Source: Shewanella intestini (GTDB taxonomy: Bacteria; Pseudomonadota; Gammaproteobacteria; Enterobacterales; Shewanellaceae). From it: 64,000 nt of DNA. Both the position numbers and the translations under genes were made by a program. The DNA is taken from the NCBI RefSeq assembly GCF_018221465.1, contig NZ_JAAIKR010000014.1, positions 62,001 through 126,000 on the forward strand, read 5' to 3'. The notes beneath the pieces are model-generated. The model searched no databases and was not told the origin of the DNA. It was given only the letters and a program-made list of their open reading frames with translations. This document shows, piece by piece, positions 9,922 through 18,815 of this stretch; the stretch's first letter is position 1, and each line of letters starts with the position of its first letter.

Positions 9922-10976
9922 AATGCGTTTCCTGAACGATGGCCATAGGTTCTAGGGCGAATATAGTGGTCAATAAATGGCGCACACATGTTGGCCAATA
10001 ATACCGCAAATGCAACTGCGTCTGGGTAGCCCCCAAAGGTGCGGATGACATAAATAAGCACCCCAATCATAGCGCCGAAAATTAATCTACCGCGTGGGCT
10101 TGTTGCCGCGCTGACTGGGTCTGTTGCAATAAAAAAGGCTGCTAGCATGGTGCCACCAGAGAAAATATGAACCAGCGGGCTGACATGAGTGTCTGGGCTA
10201 ATTAAAAAGCCAAATCCAGAACAAATAAGTATGCTAACGATAATTGCAGTACTGATTTGCCAGCGGATCACTTTCATTTTAAGTAAGCATAATCCACCCA
10301 ATAAATAGCATATATTGACCCAAAACCAACCAACGCCAACACTGCCGCTAAAAATCGCTTTATGCAGACTTTCGGTGGCGGTTAACCCCATTGATAGGTC
10401 CGTTTTAATGGTGTCTAGTGGTGTCGCCATCGCGACGGCATCATAACCAAGTTGAAAGTATTCACTTGTCATGGTGGCTGAATGAGAAAAAATAACCTGC
10501 AAACTGCTATTTAAATCAGCCGGATTAATTGCCAATGATTGCGGGGCTACCCATGAGGTCATTTGCACTGGAAACGACACTAACAACAAAACATAAGCGG
10601 CCATTGCTGGGTTAAACACATTGTGGCCTAAACCACCATAGAGATGTTTAACAATGACAATTGCAAATAAAACCCCGATTACAATCATCCACCACGGCGC
10701 AAGGGGCGGAATGGCAATGGCCAATAAACTTGCTGTTACAAGGGCGCTATTATCGCTGAGGGTGCTCATCACAGGACGTTTACGTAACACCATAACCAGT
10801 GCTTCTGCGGTTAAGGCGACACTAATGGCCAATGCTAATTGCACCAGTGTGCCAAAACCAAAAAAGTAGGTTTGCGCGCCAATGCCCGGTATGAGGCATA
10901 ATACAACACGAAACATCACCCCTGAGGTTAGGGAGCGAGTGTTGATATGCGGAGAAGAGGCGATTTTAAATGCCAT
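9918..10976 (-). CDS. rnfD: Rnf/Rsx complex subunit D
   Basis: Integral membrane subunit of 352 residues related to NqrB and carrying a covalently bound flavin. About nine or ten hydrophobic helices are visible. The segment [13 protein letters not shown] (about residue 180-190) matches the flavin-attachment region, where the Thr before Pro-Leu is the linked residue in characterised homologues. The motif [19 protein letters not shown] is also typical. The gene begins 3 nt after rnfC. Confidence 0.95.
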   Translation of the reverse strand: MAFKIASSPHINTRSLTSGVMFRVVLCLIPGIGAQTYFFGFGTLVQLALAISVALTAEALVMVLRKRPVMSTLSDNSALVTASLLAIAIPPLAPWWMIVIGVLFAIVIVKHLYGGLGHNVFNPAMAAYVLLLVSFPVQMTSWVAPQSLAINPADLNSSLQVIFSHSATMTSEYFQLGYDAVAMATPLDTIKTDLSMGLTATESLHKAIFSGSVGVGWFWVNICYLLGGLCLLKMKVIRWQISTAIIVSILICSGFGFLISPDTHVSPLVHIFSGGTMLAAFFIATDPVSAATSPRGRLIFGAMIGVLIYVIRTFGGYPDAVAFAVLLANMCAPFIDHYIRPRTYGHRSGNAL

Positions 10977-10979
10977 CGT

Positions 10980-13391
10980 TTAATCCTTTTGCTGCTGTTG
11001 GGCAAGTTTTTTAGCTTTTGCTTTAGCGACGGCTGCAGCTATACGGGCTTTTTTGTCATCAAGTTCAGCCATTGCTGGTGCTTCATTGGTACCAATTGCA
11101 GGTTGAGATGAACTTAGCTCCTGTACAGTATCAACCCGTGCATTGTCTACAGCGTCGTTAGATACCACTTCCTGATTAGCCGGTTGATGACTCTTTGGTT
11201 GCGACTGCGCGAGCTTTTTGGCTTTTGCTTTAGCAACTGCAGCGGCAATACGGGCCTTTTTCGGATCGACAATGGCGTTATCAACACTATCTGCAATGAC
11301 AGTTTTTTCAGATATCTGTGTATTATCAGCCACTGCAGAACTGAGTGGGTCTGTAGTTTCAGTAGTTGTTTCCTGCTTTGTCTTTATTTGAACCGCTTCA
11401 GCAGTTGATTGAGCGCTTGACGGAGAATTAGCTTGCGCCGCTTTTTTGGCTTTGGCTCTAGCAACAGCCGCGGCAATACGAGCTTTTTTCGGATCGACTA
11501 CGGCGTATTCTGCACTATCTGCAATGACTGGGGTTGCCGTATTTTCGCTATCAGTTGCGGTCACTGAGCTTATTTGGCTTTGAGATACCAAATTAGCTTC
11601 AGGCTGTGGATTGGCTTGCGCCGCCTTTTTAGCTTTAGCTCTTGCAACAGCAGCGGCAACACGGGCTTTTTTCGGATCTACATCAGTATTATCCGTCACT
11701 GCTGTATCGGTATTGGCTGATGGAATCACGACTGAAGGGCCATCAGTTTGCGCTGCCTTGGCGGCCTTTTTAGCTTTAGCACGTTCAATGGCCGCATTAA
11801 CCGACGCTTTTTTGTTGGCTGTGGTTGAGCTTTCTGTACCTGGCTCTGCTGCGCTGGCTTTTTTCTTCGCCGCGATACGCGCCATAGCCAATGCAACAGC
11901 ATCTTTGTCATTACTTGACATTGATTGTTTACGTTTATCAGCAGCCGCTTTTGACTTAGCTTCACGAGCTTGTTTCTCATCATCAAGTCGTTTTAATCTA
12001 GCTTCAAAACGCAGTTTGGCTTGTTCGGCCTGTTTCTTCTCATGTGCAACATTTTTAAGAGCTGATTTGGCGATACGGTAATACTCTACCAAAGGAATAT
12101 CACTTGGGCATACATAGCTGCAACAACCACATTCAATACAATCTTGTAAATGATAACTGGCTGCTTTCTCAAACTCTTCAGATTTAGCATGCCAAAACAA
12201 TTGTTGAGGCAGTAATAATGCTGGGCAGGCAACAGCACACTCTCCGCAACGAATACATGCTTGTTCAGGCAGGTCAGGACCAATTTCATTATTGCTAGGC
12301 GCAAGAATACAGTTGGTACCTTTTAAAATCGGTACCTGTAACTCACCAATGGCATAGCCCATCATCGGGCCGCCAATGATCATTTTTTGTTGAGTTTGTG
12401 CCTGAAACGCAGTGTGTTGCAATGCATGTTTAATGGGGGTACCAATGGGGATCCAGTAATTACCCGGTTGCCCAATCTGTTCTCCTGTTAAGGTGACCAC
12501 GCGCTCTATTAATGGTTTACCATTGGTTACCGCATCTTGAATGGCGTAGGCCGTTCCAACATTATGGACCACAATTCCAAGTTGTGCAGGAATCGCTCCG
12601 CTTGGCACTTCATTACCCGTGATAATTTGAATTAATTGCTTTTCACCGCCAGAGGGATATTTAGTTGGAATCACTGTTACGCGGATTTTGCAATCATCAA
12701 GCGTCAGCGTTTCTATGGATTTTTGCATTGAAGCAACCGCTTGTGGTTTATTATCTTCGATAGCAATAACAATGCGTTGTGGTTTGAGCAATTGGTGAAT
12801 TATTTTCACCCCATCGATGATTTCATTTGCATGTTCACGCATTAAACGGTCATCAGATGTTATAAATGGTTCGCACTCAACACCATTGATAATCACTAAA
12901 TTAATATCACTTGCTGGGTTGAGTTTTATATGGCTAGGAAAAGCGGCGCCGCCCATACCGGCAATGCCGGCATCTTTTATTTTGTTGATAATGGCATCAT
13001 TAGACAATAGCGAGGCTTGGTCTGCTTGTAATGGAGTCCATGTTTCTTCACCATCAGGTTCTATTACGCAGCATAAAACAGGTAAGCCTGAAGCATGGTT
13101 ACTGCTGCGCTTTTCAATGGCTTTAATTTTACCAGAGGTAGGCGCATGAACGGGTAAGTAGGTAAAGCCCTTACCGTTAGTTAACATTTGCCCTTTTAAA
13201 ACATGGTCATTGAGCTTGACTGTTAGCGTTGCTAAATCGCCCACTTGTGGGATAGGAATAATGAATTCTTTCGCTAAAGGTAAACGTTTAATGGATTGTG
13301 TATTTGACGTTGTTTTAAGCCCTGGAGGATGGATCCCTCCTGGTGAATGCCACAGTGTCCCTTTATCCAATTGTTCTAATAAAGTTAGCAC
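10980..13391 (-). CDS. rnfC: Rnf/Rsx complex subunit C with repetitive Ala/Lys tail
   Basis: NADH- and FMN-binding peripheral subunit that passes electrons to RnfB. The first 440 residues hold the conserved core. A Gly-rich NADH/FMN region ([19 protein letters not shown]) precedes two [4Fe-4S] motifs, [12 protein letters not shown] and [12 protein letters not shown]. From about residue 450 the protein becomes a charged, Ala/Lys-rich tail with five related units of the type [19 protein letters not shown] separated by acidic or polar linkers. Such tails are typical of gammaproteobacterial RnfC and vary in length. The full length is 803 residues. The gene overlaps the 3' end of rnfB by 7 nt. Confidence 0.95.
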   Translation of the reverse strand: MLTLLEQLDKGTLWHSPGGIHPPGLKTTSNTQSIKRLPLAKEFIIPIPQVGDLATLTVKLNDHVLKGQMLTNGKGFTYLPVHAPTSGKIKAIEKRSSNHASGLPVLCCVIEPDGEETWTPLQADQASLLSNDAIINKIKDAGIAGMGGAAFPSHIKLNPASDINLVIINGVECEPFITSDDRLMREHANEIIDGVKIIHQLLKPQRIVIAIEDNKPQAVASMQKSIETLTLDDCKIRVTVIPTKYPSGGEKQLIQIITGNEVPSGAIPAQLGIVVHNVGTAYAIQDAVTNGKPLIERVVTLTGEQIGQPGNYWIPIGTPIKHALQHTAFQAQTQQKMIIGGPMMGYAIGELQVPILKGTNCILAPSNNEIGPDLPEQACIRCGECAVACPALLLPQQLFWHAKSEEFEKAASYHLQDCIECGCCSYVCPSDIPLVEYYRIAKSALKNVAHEKKQAEQAKLRFEARLKRLDDEKQAREAKSKAAADKRKQSMSSNDKDAVALAMARIAAKKKASAAEPGTESSTTANKKASVNAAIERAKAKKAAKAAQTDGPSVVIPSANTDTAVTDNTDVDPKKARVAAAVARAKAKKAAQANPQPEANLVSQSQISSVTATDSENTATPVIADSAEYAVVDPKKARIAAAVARAKAKKAAQANSPSSAQSTAEAVQIKTKQETTTETTDPLSSAVADNTQISEKTVIADSVDNAIVDPKKARIAAAVAKAKAKKLAQSQPKSHQPANQEVVSNDAVDNARVDTVQELSSSQPAIGTNEAPAMAELDDKKARIAAAVAKAKAKKLAQQQQKD
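10990..11830 (-). repeat. imperfect coding repeats in the rnfC tail
   Basis: Five copies of a roughly 60-bp block encoding K-A-R-I/V-A-A-A-V-A-K/R-A-K-A-K-K recur about every 180-230 bp, near 11010, 11220, 11445, 11625 and 11760. Each copy is predicted to form a basic amphipathic helix. Similarity is strong enough at DNA level to allow recombination and length change. Confidence 0.8.
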
Positions 13392-13969
13392 CGTTTGTCC
13401 TCATATTGCTGTGCAGAAAGCACTTGAATGGGCTGATGGGTTAATTTCCAATCCCAATTACTTAAATCTGTTTTTACTTCTACCATATCGATACAGTCAA
13501 CCGGGCAGGGCTCTACACATAAGTCACAGCCAGTACAGTCTTTAGTTATTACGGTATGCATGAGCTTGCCGGCACCTAAAATGGCATCAACAGGACATGC
13601 TTGAATGCATTTAGTACAGCCAATGCATTCGTCTTCACGAATGTAGGCGACTTTTTTGGTGTTATCTGCCACAGCTTCATCAAGCGGTTGCGGATCAATT
13701 CCCATTAATTCAGCCAATTTTTCCATGGTAGCCGTGCCACCAGGAGGGCATTTGTTGATTTTGTCACCATTAGCAATTGCTTGGGCATATGGGCGACAAC
13801 CGGGGTAACCACATTGGCCACATTGGGTTTGAGGCAACAAGGCTTCAGCTTGATCGACAATCGGATTTCCTTCCACTTTAAATTTTTGTGAGGCAAACCC
13901 TAATAAAATTCCGAACACTAAAGCGATGGCCGTTAATACCGCAACGGCAATTAAAATACTGGACAACAT
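13385..13969 (-). CDS. rnfB: Rnf/Rsx complex subunit B (iron-sulfur protein)
   Basis: Iron-sulfur electron carrier of 194 residues. One N-terminal membrane helix (about 1-26) anchors it. The next domain has a cysteine set beginning CGQCGYPGC and closing at KCPPGG for one [4Fe-4S] cluster. Two ferredoxin-type motifs follow, [12 protein letters not shown] and [12 protein letters not shown]. The start overlaps the rnfA stop by one base (TAATG), and the end overlaps rnfC by 7 nt. Confidence 0.96.
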   Translation of the reverse strand: MLSSILIAVAVLTAIALVFGILLGFASQKFKVEGNPIVDQAEALLPQTQCGQCGYPGCRPYAQAIANGDKINKCPPGGTATMEKLAELMGIDPQPLDEAVADNTKKVAYIREDECIGCTKCIQACPVDAILGAGKLMHTVITKDCTGCDLCVEPCPVDCIDMVEVKTDLSNWDWKLTHQPIQVLSAQQYEDKRC

Positions 13970-14547
13970 TATTTCACTAGCCCCGCAAATCCCATAAACG
14001 CTAAAGACATAAGACCTGCGGTAATCATGGCAATAGCACCGCCTTTAAATGGCGTCGGTACATCAGCAACAGCAAGGCGTTCACGCATGGCTGAAAACAA
14101 AATAAGCACCAAAGAAAAACCAACAGCAGCGCCAAATCCATAAACGGCAGACTGTAAAAAGTTATGATCTTCGTTGACGTTGAGTAACGCCACACCTAAA
14201 ACGGCACAGTTTGTGGTAATCAGAGGTAAGTAAATACCTAAGGTACGATGTAATGATGCACTGGTTTTTTGCACTACCATTTCAGTAAATTGCACCACAA
14301 CGGCTATCACAAGAATAAAGCTCATGGTACGCAAATATTGCAAGTCAAAAGGTTGCAGTAAAAACTGGTTGGTTAAATAACTTAAGATAGATGCCAGAGT
14401 CAGTACAAATGTCGTTGCCATTGACATGCCAATAGCAGAAGCAAGCTTACTTGAAACACCCATAAATGGGCATAACCCGAGAAACTTAACTAAAACGAAG
14501 TTATTAACCAGCACTGTGCCGATCAATAATAAGAGGTATTCAGTCAT
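13969..14547 (-). CDS. rnfA: Rnf/Rsx complex subunit A
   Basis: First gene of the rnfABCDGE operon. A 192-residue inner-membrane protein with six hydrophobic segments and the family start [20 protein letters not shown] followed by [12 protein letters not shown]. RnfA and RnfE are paralogues that bind a membrane-embedded iron-sulfur centre through conserved Cys residues (here in GLCPFMG and TNCAVLG). The terminator of the upstream csrD-like gene separates the two transcripts, so an rnf promoter is expected between about 14548 and 14612. Confidence 0.96.
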   Translation of the reverse strand: MTEYLLLLIGTVLVNNFVLVKFLGLCPFMGVSSKLASAIGMSMATTFVLTLASILSYLTNQFLLQPFDLQYLRTMSFILVIAVVVQFTEMVVQKTSASLHRTLGIYLPLITTNCAVLGVALLNVNEDHNFLQSAVYGFGAAVGFSLVLILFSAMRERLAVADVPTPFKGGAIAMITAGLMSLAFMGFAGLVK

Positions 14548-14612
14548 TATGTCTTTTTGCTGCCAATTCCAATGTCGCTATTATCGTAGTTTTAGCGCGA
14601 AGAAACAACGGA

Positions 14613-14650
14613 TAAAAAACAAGGTTAAAGTAAATTACTTTAACCTTATT
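14613..14650 (-). terminator. Rho-independent terminator of the CsrD-like gene
   Basis: Read on the minus strand, the arms AAGGTTAAAGTAA and TTACTTTAACCTT form a long stem followed by GTTTTTTA. It lies directly after the csrD-like gene and before rnfA. Confidence 0.85.
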
Positions 14651-14683
14651 TAATAGGAGGGTATTTTGATTAACAAATATACC

Positions 14684-16582
14684 CTAAATAGACTTTTTCA
14701 CTTTTTCAGGTTGGGCAATGTAATAACCTTGCACACCATCAACAAGTAACTTCTCCAAGGTGAGCTTTTCACCTTGGCGTTCAACGCCCGTGGCAATAAC
14801 TTGAATAGCCAGACGTTTGGCAATATCAACAATCATTCGTACAAAGAACATATTATTATTATCTTGCTCAATGCCGTTGCTATAACTACTGTCTAGCTTA
14901 ATGTAGTCGGGACGCACTTCTCTGAAAAACTTAAATGAAGTAAAGCCAAGACCAAAGCGTTCAATAGCAACCTTTGAGCCTACTTTATGCACTTCATTAA
15001 CAAAGTTGTGTGTGGCTTTAAGATTAGATTGCATACCTGATTCATTAATTTCAAAAACCAGACGAGAAGCAATATTACGTTGACGGCTTAGAATGTCCCT
15101 TAGCCATAAAGAAAATTGATCTTGCAGTGCAGTGCTAGCACTAATATTGATACCAAACATACCTGATAAGGTTGGGTTTTCACTCAATAGTTTAATGGCA
15201 TTGATCACGATCATTTTATCTAAATCAAGATTACTTCCATGGCGCTCAGACATGGCAATAACTGTTGAGGTTGGTAAATGCTCGCCGTCCGAATTGTAAA
15301 AACGTGCTAATAATTCACGGTAAATATCAGAATCATTATTACAAGGCTGAATCGGCTGTTGGAAAAACTTCATGCTTTGATTTTTAATCAAATGGGTAAT
15401 GGTTGAACGCCAATGGTCAGTACCTTGTAATTCATTACCGGTAAATTTCTCTAGCTGATGTGAACGGTTTGGGCCTAATGTTTGTGCAATACTCACCGCG
15501 GCGTCAGCTAAGGCAACTAATTTAGAGGGATCCGCTTGGTTTTTAAATGGCACCATACCCGTATGAGCGACAGAATCCATTGCCGATGATTGCCCATAGT
15601 CATCAAGCTGACCTTTAAGATTATCTAAATATTTCTCACCCTCTTTTAAGGTTAAGTTTTCAAAGAAAATGGCAAAATCACCGCTTGAAAGACGATAACA
15701 TTCACTTTTGCCCACATCACTGGCAGCTTTACGCATGCAAATTGCAATTTTTGCTAAATAATCATCACCAGCAGCTCGACCATGTAATTGGTTAATATTG
15801 GCTAATTCTGCAGCTTTAGTAATGGCAATGATACCGACTTTGGTTTCAGTCGTTTTTTGCAGTTTATCTAAATAAGTGACAAAACGGCTACGGGTTGAAA
15901 ACCCGGTTACAGGATCTTGATAAGCAGCTTTAGTGAGCTTTTCGTTTTCTGCATTCACTTTACTTAAACTGTCTTTTAATTGGCTACGGCAATTATCTAG
16001 TGCAACACCGATAGGATGAAGTACACCAGAAAAACGTGAAAGCTCAACAGCTTGGAAAGTGAGATTTGGAATATTGTTGATGTATTCAACCGCATAAGTG
16101 ATGCGTCGCATGTGTAATCTGACAAGTAATGCAAATACAATCATTAATACGATGTAGCTTAATACAATCAATGTGGCGGCTTGTTCTAAGTCAGAAAAGC
16201 TCGGAGAGATAACACTTGAAGTACTGAGGCGTACCTGAACGCGACCACTGCCTAGTTGTTCTGCATGACCTAATTGAATGTCAAAAATCTTGCTAGCAAA
16301 ATCATCATCTGGGCGAGCTAAAGAACCAAAAGTAAAATTTAAATCGCTATCATCGTTATGAACAAACTGAAAAAACTGGAAGGTGTAGTGTTCAGAGAGC
16401 TTTTTGTATAGCGCTTCACCGTCACCGTCCCACGGATTGTATTGTTTAATTTCTGATTCAAATTGTGCTCGGGCGATTTGCCCTTGATGCTTAACTTCAA
16501 CATTCTCCGTGTGGTAAATAGTGAAAAGCATTAGGCCAAAGATAACCAGCATAATGATTTGAAAGGATTTCGAAATACCCAT
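14684..16582 (-). CDS. csrD: CsrD-like protein with degenerate GGDEF and EAL domains
   Basis: Probable RNase E specificity factor that promotes decay of CsrB-type regulatory RNAs rather than handling c-di-GMP. Of 632 residues, two membrane helices (about 8-25 and 137-160) bracket a periplasmic region. A degenerate GGDEF domain (SSGDF in place of GGDEF) and a degenerate EAL domain follow. The EAL core reads ELL, and the usual DDFG reads ERFGLGF, so neither catalytic activity is expected. E. coli CsrD has the same build and both domains inactive. MshH-type homologues are the alternative name. It has its own terminator before rnfA. Confidence 0.8.
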   Translation of the reverse strand: MGISKSFQIIMLVIFGLMLFTIYHTENVEVKHQGQIARAQFESEIKQYNPWDGDGEALYKKLSEHYTFQFFQFVHNDDSDLNFTFGSLARPDDDFASKIFDIQLGHAEQLGSGRVQVRLSTSSVISPSFSDLEQAATLIVLSYIVLMIVFALLVRLHMRRITYAVEYINNIPNLTFQAVELSRFSGVLHPIGVALDNCRSQLKDSLSKVNAENEKLTKAAYQDPVTGFSTRSRFVTYLDKLQKTTETKVGIIAITKAAELANINQLHGRAAGDDYLAKIAICMRKAASDVGKSECYRLSSGDFAIFFENLTLKEGEKYLDNLKGQLDDYGQSSAMDSVAHTGMVPFKNQADPSKLVALADAAVSIAQTLGPNRSHQLEKFTGNELQGTDHWRSTITHLIKNQSMKFFQQPIQPCNNDSDIYRELLARFYNSDGEHLPTSTVIAMSERHGSNLDLDKMIVINAIKLLSENPTLSGMFGINISASTALQDQFSLWLRDILSRQRNIASRLVFEINESGMQSNLKATHNFVNEVHKVGSKVAIERFGLGFTSFKFFREVRPDYIKLDSSYSNGIEQDNNNMFFVRMIVDIAKRLAIQVIATGVERQGEKLTLEKLLVDGVQGYYIAQPEKVKKSI

Positions 16583-16793
16583 ATGAGAGTCTATTCCTTG
16601 AAGCGTGTATGTTAACGGAAACGAGGCGGAAATGAATATGTCACTTGTATGACAAAACGCCTAACATCATTGATAAATATCAACAATTGTATCGTTAATA
16701 ATAGCAGACTTCACAAAAGAAAAGCACTAATCAAAAAAGATAAACACGCAAAAAATGGATTTATATAGAGGAATTAATGAAGAGAATAACAAT

Positions 16794-16869
16794 TGGCTCC
16801 CCAGACTGGACTCGAACCAGTGACATACGGATTAACAGTCCGCCGTTCTACCAACTGAACTACTGGGGA
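16794..16869 (-). tRNA. tRNA-Asn(GTT), copy 1
   Basis: 76-nt cloverleaf with encoded CCA; the anticodon loop read on the minus strand is CTGTTAA, giving anticodon GTT. Acceptor arms are TCCCCAG and CTGGGGA, the same variant as copy 5. This is the last gene of the array in transcription order. Confidence 0.98.
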
Positions 16870-16891
16870 AGCGTTGAATACTTGTTTTGAT

Positions 16892-16967
16892 TGGCTCCCC
16901 AAACTGGACTCGAACCAGTGACATACGGATTAACAGTCCGCCGTTCTACCAACTGAACTATTGGGGA
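16892..16967 (-). tRNA. tRNA-Asn(GTT), copy 2
   Basis: Same 76-nt tRNA as copy 1 except that the last acceptor pair is A-T (TCCCCAA and TTGGGGA), a compensated change. It is identical to copies 3 and 4. Confidence 0.98.
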
Positions 16968-17089
16968 ATAAAATCAACGGTAAATTCAAGTGGCTCCCCA
17001 AACTGGACTCGAACCAGTGACATACGGATTAACAGTCCGCCGTTCTACCAACTGAACTATTGGGGAATAAAATCAACGGTAAATTCAAG
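16968..17089. repeat. duplicated 99-bp unit of the tRNA-Asn array
   Basis: The spacers 16968-16990 and 17067-17089 are identical (ATAAAATCAACGGTAAATTC plus AAG), and they flank identical tRNA copies. The repeat unit is therefore tRNA plus spacer, 99 bp. Confidence 0.95.
16991..17066 (-). tRNA. tRNA-Asn(GTT), copy 3
   Basis: Identical to copies 2 and 4. The 23-nt spacers on both sides of this copy are also identical, marking a recent 99-bp tandem duplication. Confidence 0.98.
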
Positions 17090-17165
17090 TGGCTCCCCAA
17101 ACTGGACTCGAACCAGTGACATACGGATTAACAGTCCGCCGTTCTACCAACTGAACTATTGGGGA
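17090..17165 (-). tRNA. tRNA-Asn(GTT), copy 4
   Basis: Identical to copies 2 and 3, with the A-T variant of the acceptor stem. The spacer towards copy 5 differs from the duplicated 23-nt spacer. Confidence 0.98.
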
Positions 17166-17196
17166 ATACTACATTTATATCACAACATACATTAAT

Positions 17197-17272
17197 TGGC
17201 TCCCCAGACTGGACTCGAACCAGTGACATACGGATTAACAGTCCGCCGTTCTACCAACTGAACTACTGGGGA
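17197..17272 (-). tRNA. tRNA-Asn(GTT), copy 5
   Basis: Promoter-proximal copy of the array, with the G-C acceptor variant seen in copy 1. All five copies appear intact, including the TTCGAGT arm and CCA end. Confidence 0.98.
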
Positions 17273-17306
17273 AGCGCTTAGCAATGTATTGCTGAGAACG
17301 GAGCGC

Positions 17307-17335
17307 ATAGTAAAACGCTGATGCGCGTGAGTCAA
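17307..17335 (-). promoter_or_regulatory. sigma-70 promoter of the tRNA-Asn array
   Basis: On the minus strand TTGACT and TACTAT are separated by exactly 17 bases. A GC-rich discriminator (GCGCTCCG) follows, as expected for a stable-RNA promoter under stringent control. It lies about 35 bp upstream of tRNA copy 5. Confidence 0.85.
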
Positions 17336-18815
17336 CTCGTCTATTAAAAAAAATCACATATCAGCATCTAATTGGTTATCTAATGTGCACCATGTATGAG
17401 AATCACGCATTGTTAATGGTTGTTTGCAATAAAAACCATTTTTACTATTTATTTTAATGATGCTTTTTGCACCATTTGCACGATTGAAATCAAGCACATT
17501 GAGTTATTTAGATGACTTAAACTTGAGTTAGGTGATTAGGTTTGCCTTAAATTTGTTAATTAGTTGGATTATGTATTTGCGTTCGCGATGTTGAAAGAGG
17601 AGGTTTAATGCTGCATTGATGAAGAATTAGCGCTATTTCAACGAACTCATTAAACTAAATATTGTGTTGGTGTCGTAATGTATATTTGAAGCATTAATTT
17701 TTTGCCAAATCAATGCTTCAAGCGTAATTAACCTGTCGTCTTAGACTCTTTAATGGGAGATGACTGCCGCACAGGTGTTGCTTTAACTTCTATTACCTCA
17801 GGTGTTTCTCTTTTTAGACGGCTTATAAGTCGTGCTGCTTAGTGCTAACACGGGTAGGCCTTGTCACCAATGATGCTGCTATGAGAATTAACTTATCGGC
17901 AGTGCAAAGTGTGAGTGAGTGCCTTTTTTGAAAAAAATAATGCACCAAGTAGGTAAAGCAAACACTAAATTGTGCCATTTTCTTCGTCAGCGTATATTCA
18001 TTACTGATAGTTGTGTAAAGCTATTTATGCTAAGACGGATATGGTTATAGATATTTGCGATACCTGCGTATTTGCTAGCTAGGTTATTAAAATGACAAGG
18101 CTTGATTATTTCTCATTGGCGATCGCAAACTCTCATATTGCAAACGTTGTGCAGTGGTATCGTGGCTTGTTATGTTGGCTATATCAATTGCTGTAAAGCG
18201 CGTTATAAAAAAGTGCAATCAGTCGCTTGATTACGACACTGTCATCTTGCGTTGACAACATTTATCTAAAAACTTTCAAATGTAATAAACTTTCATTATG
18301 ACCGCGTGATGACGCTACGTTGACAATCGTGTTGCAGACCACGGTAATTATGGGTTTATTTGAGTTATCCACTATTTCTGTGGATAAGCCTGTGGGTTAA
18401 GCTTAAAAATGGGCTTCAAGCGCCGATAGAACCTGGGATGGACTTAAAATGGTCTCTTTTTTTGACCATATTTAAAATCGTTTTTATTCATACAGTTATA
18501 AAAATCAAGCACTTTATATCGCGATTGTATTTTGCTATGTAAATTTGTAATGAAAAAAAATTTATGATTGTGCATTAAATTTGCTTTTATTGCTGGTTTT
18601 GGGTGAGTTTTTCGCCATAAATACACATGTTAGTCAATGGTAGATTAGTTTCAGTTTTTATCTGTTTGCTTGATATTTACTTTCTTATCTTGGCCTATAT
18701 ATCAGTGATTAACGCAACGAGGCGATCGCAAAGTGATCTCATTACAAGCAGATTATTTTGGGCATCACCACCAAAACGCGTATGATATACACTCGTTTGT
18801 AATAAGGATTATTTC
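17336..18815. other. 1.5-kb gene-free region upstream of uvrB
   Basis: No gene of convincing length is visible on either strand. Two scraps may be decayed genes. One is a perfect AGGAGG with ATG at 17608 that stops after three codons. The other is a 37-codon open stretch on the minus strand ending at 17728, with translation reading LISRLKRETPEVIEV. A cluster of DnaA-box-like sequences lies at 18365-18399. The ribosome binding site of uvrB (AAGG) is about 10 bp before its GTG. Confidence 0.5.
18365..18399. promoter_or_regulatory. DnaA-box cluster (DARS1-like candidate)
   Basis: Three DnaA-box-like 9-mers occur in 35 bp. They are TTATCCACT (plus, one mismatch), TGTGGATAA (perfect box on the minus strand, 18379-18387) and TGTGGGTTA (minus, 18391-18399, mismatched). 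The first two form a near-perfect inverted repeat around ATTTC. E. coli DARS1, which reactivates DnaA, is also a compact three-box element next to uvrB, as I recall. Equivalence here is inference. Confidence 0.55.

Noticed and set aside
11611-12081. 156-codon open frame opposite the rnfC tail
   Set aside because: It is the antisense of the Ala/Lys repeats, whose base composition avoids stop codons on the other strand. No ribosome binding site was seen.
16887-17195. 102-codon frame with three repeats of a 33-residue unit
   Set aside because: It is a translation of tandem tRNA-Asn genes on the opposite strand.
16794-17272. CRISPR-like array of repeats and spacers
   Set aside because: The repeats are complete 76-nt tRNA-Asn genes, and two spacers are identical.
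18360-18626. Two 60-codon frames before uvrB
   Set aside because: They overlap the DnaA-box cluster and AT-rich DNA, with no start signals.
18690-18705. Possible LexA box before uvrB (TTGGCCTATATATCAG)
   Set aside because: The left half-site lacks CTG and the central bases are out of phase with the consensus.
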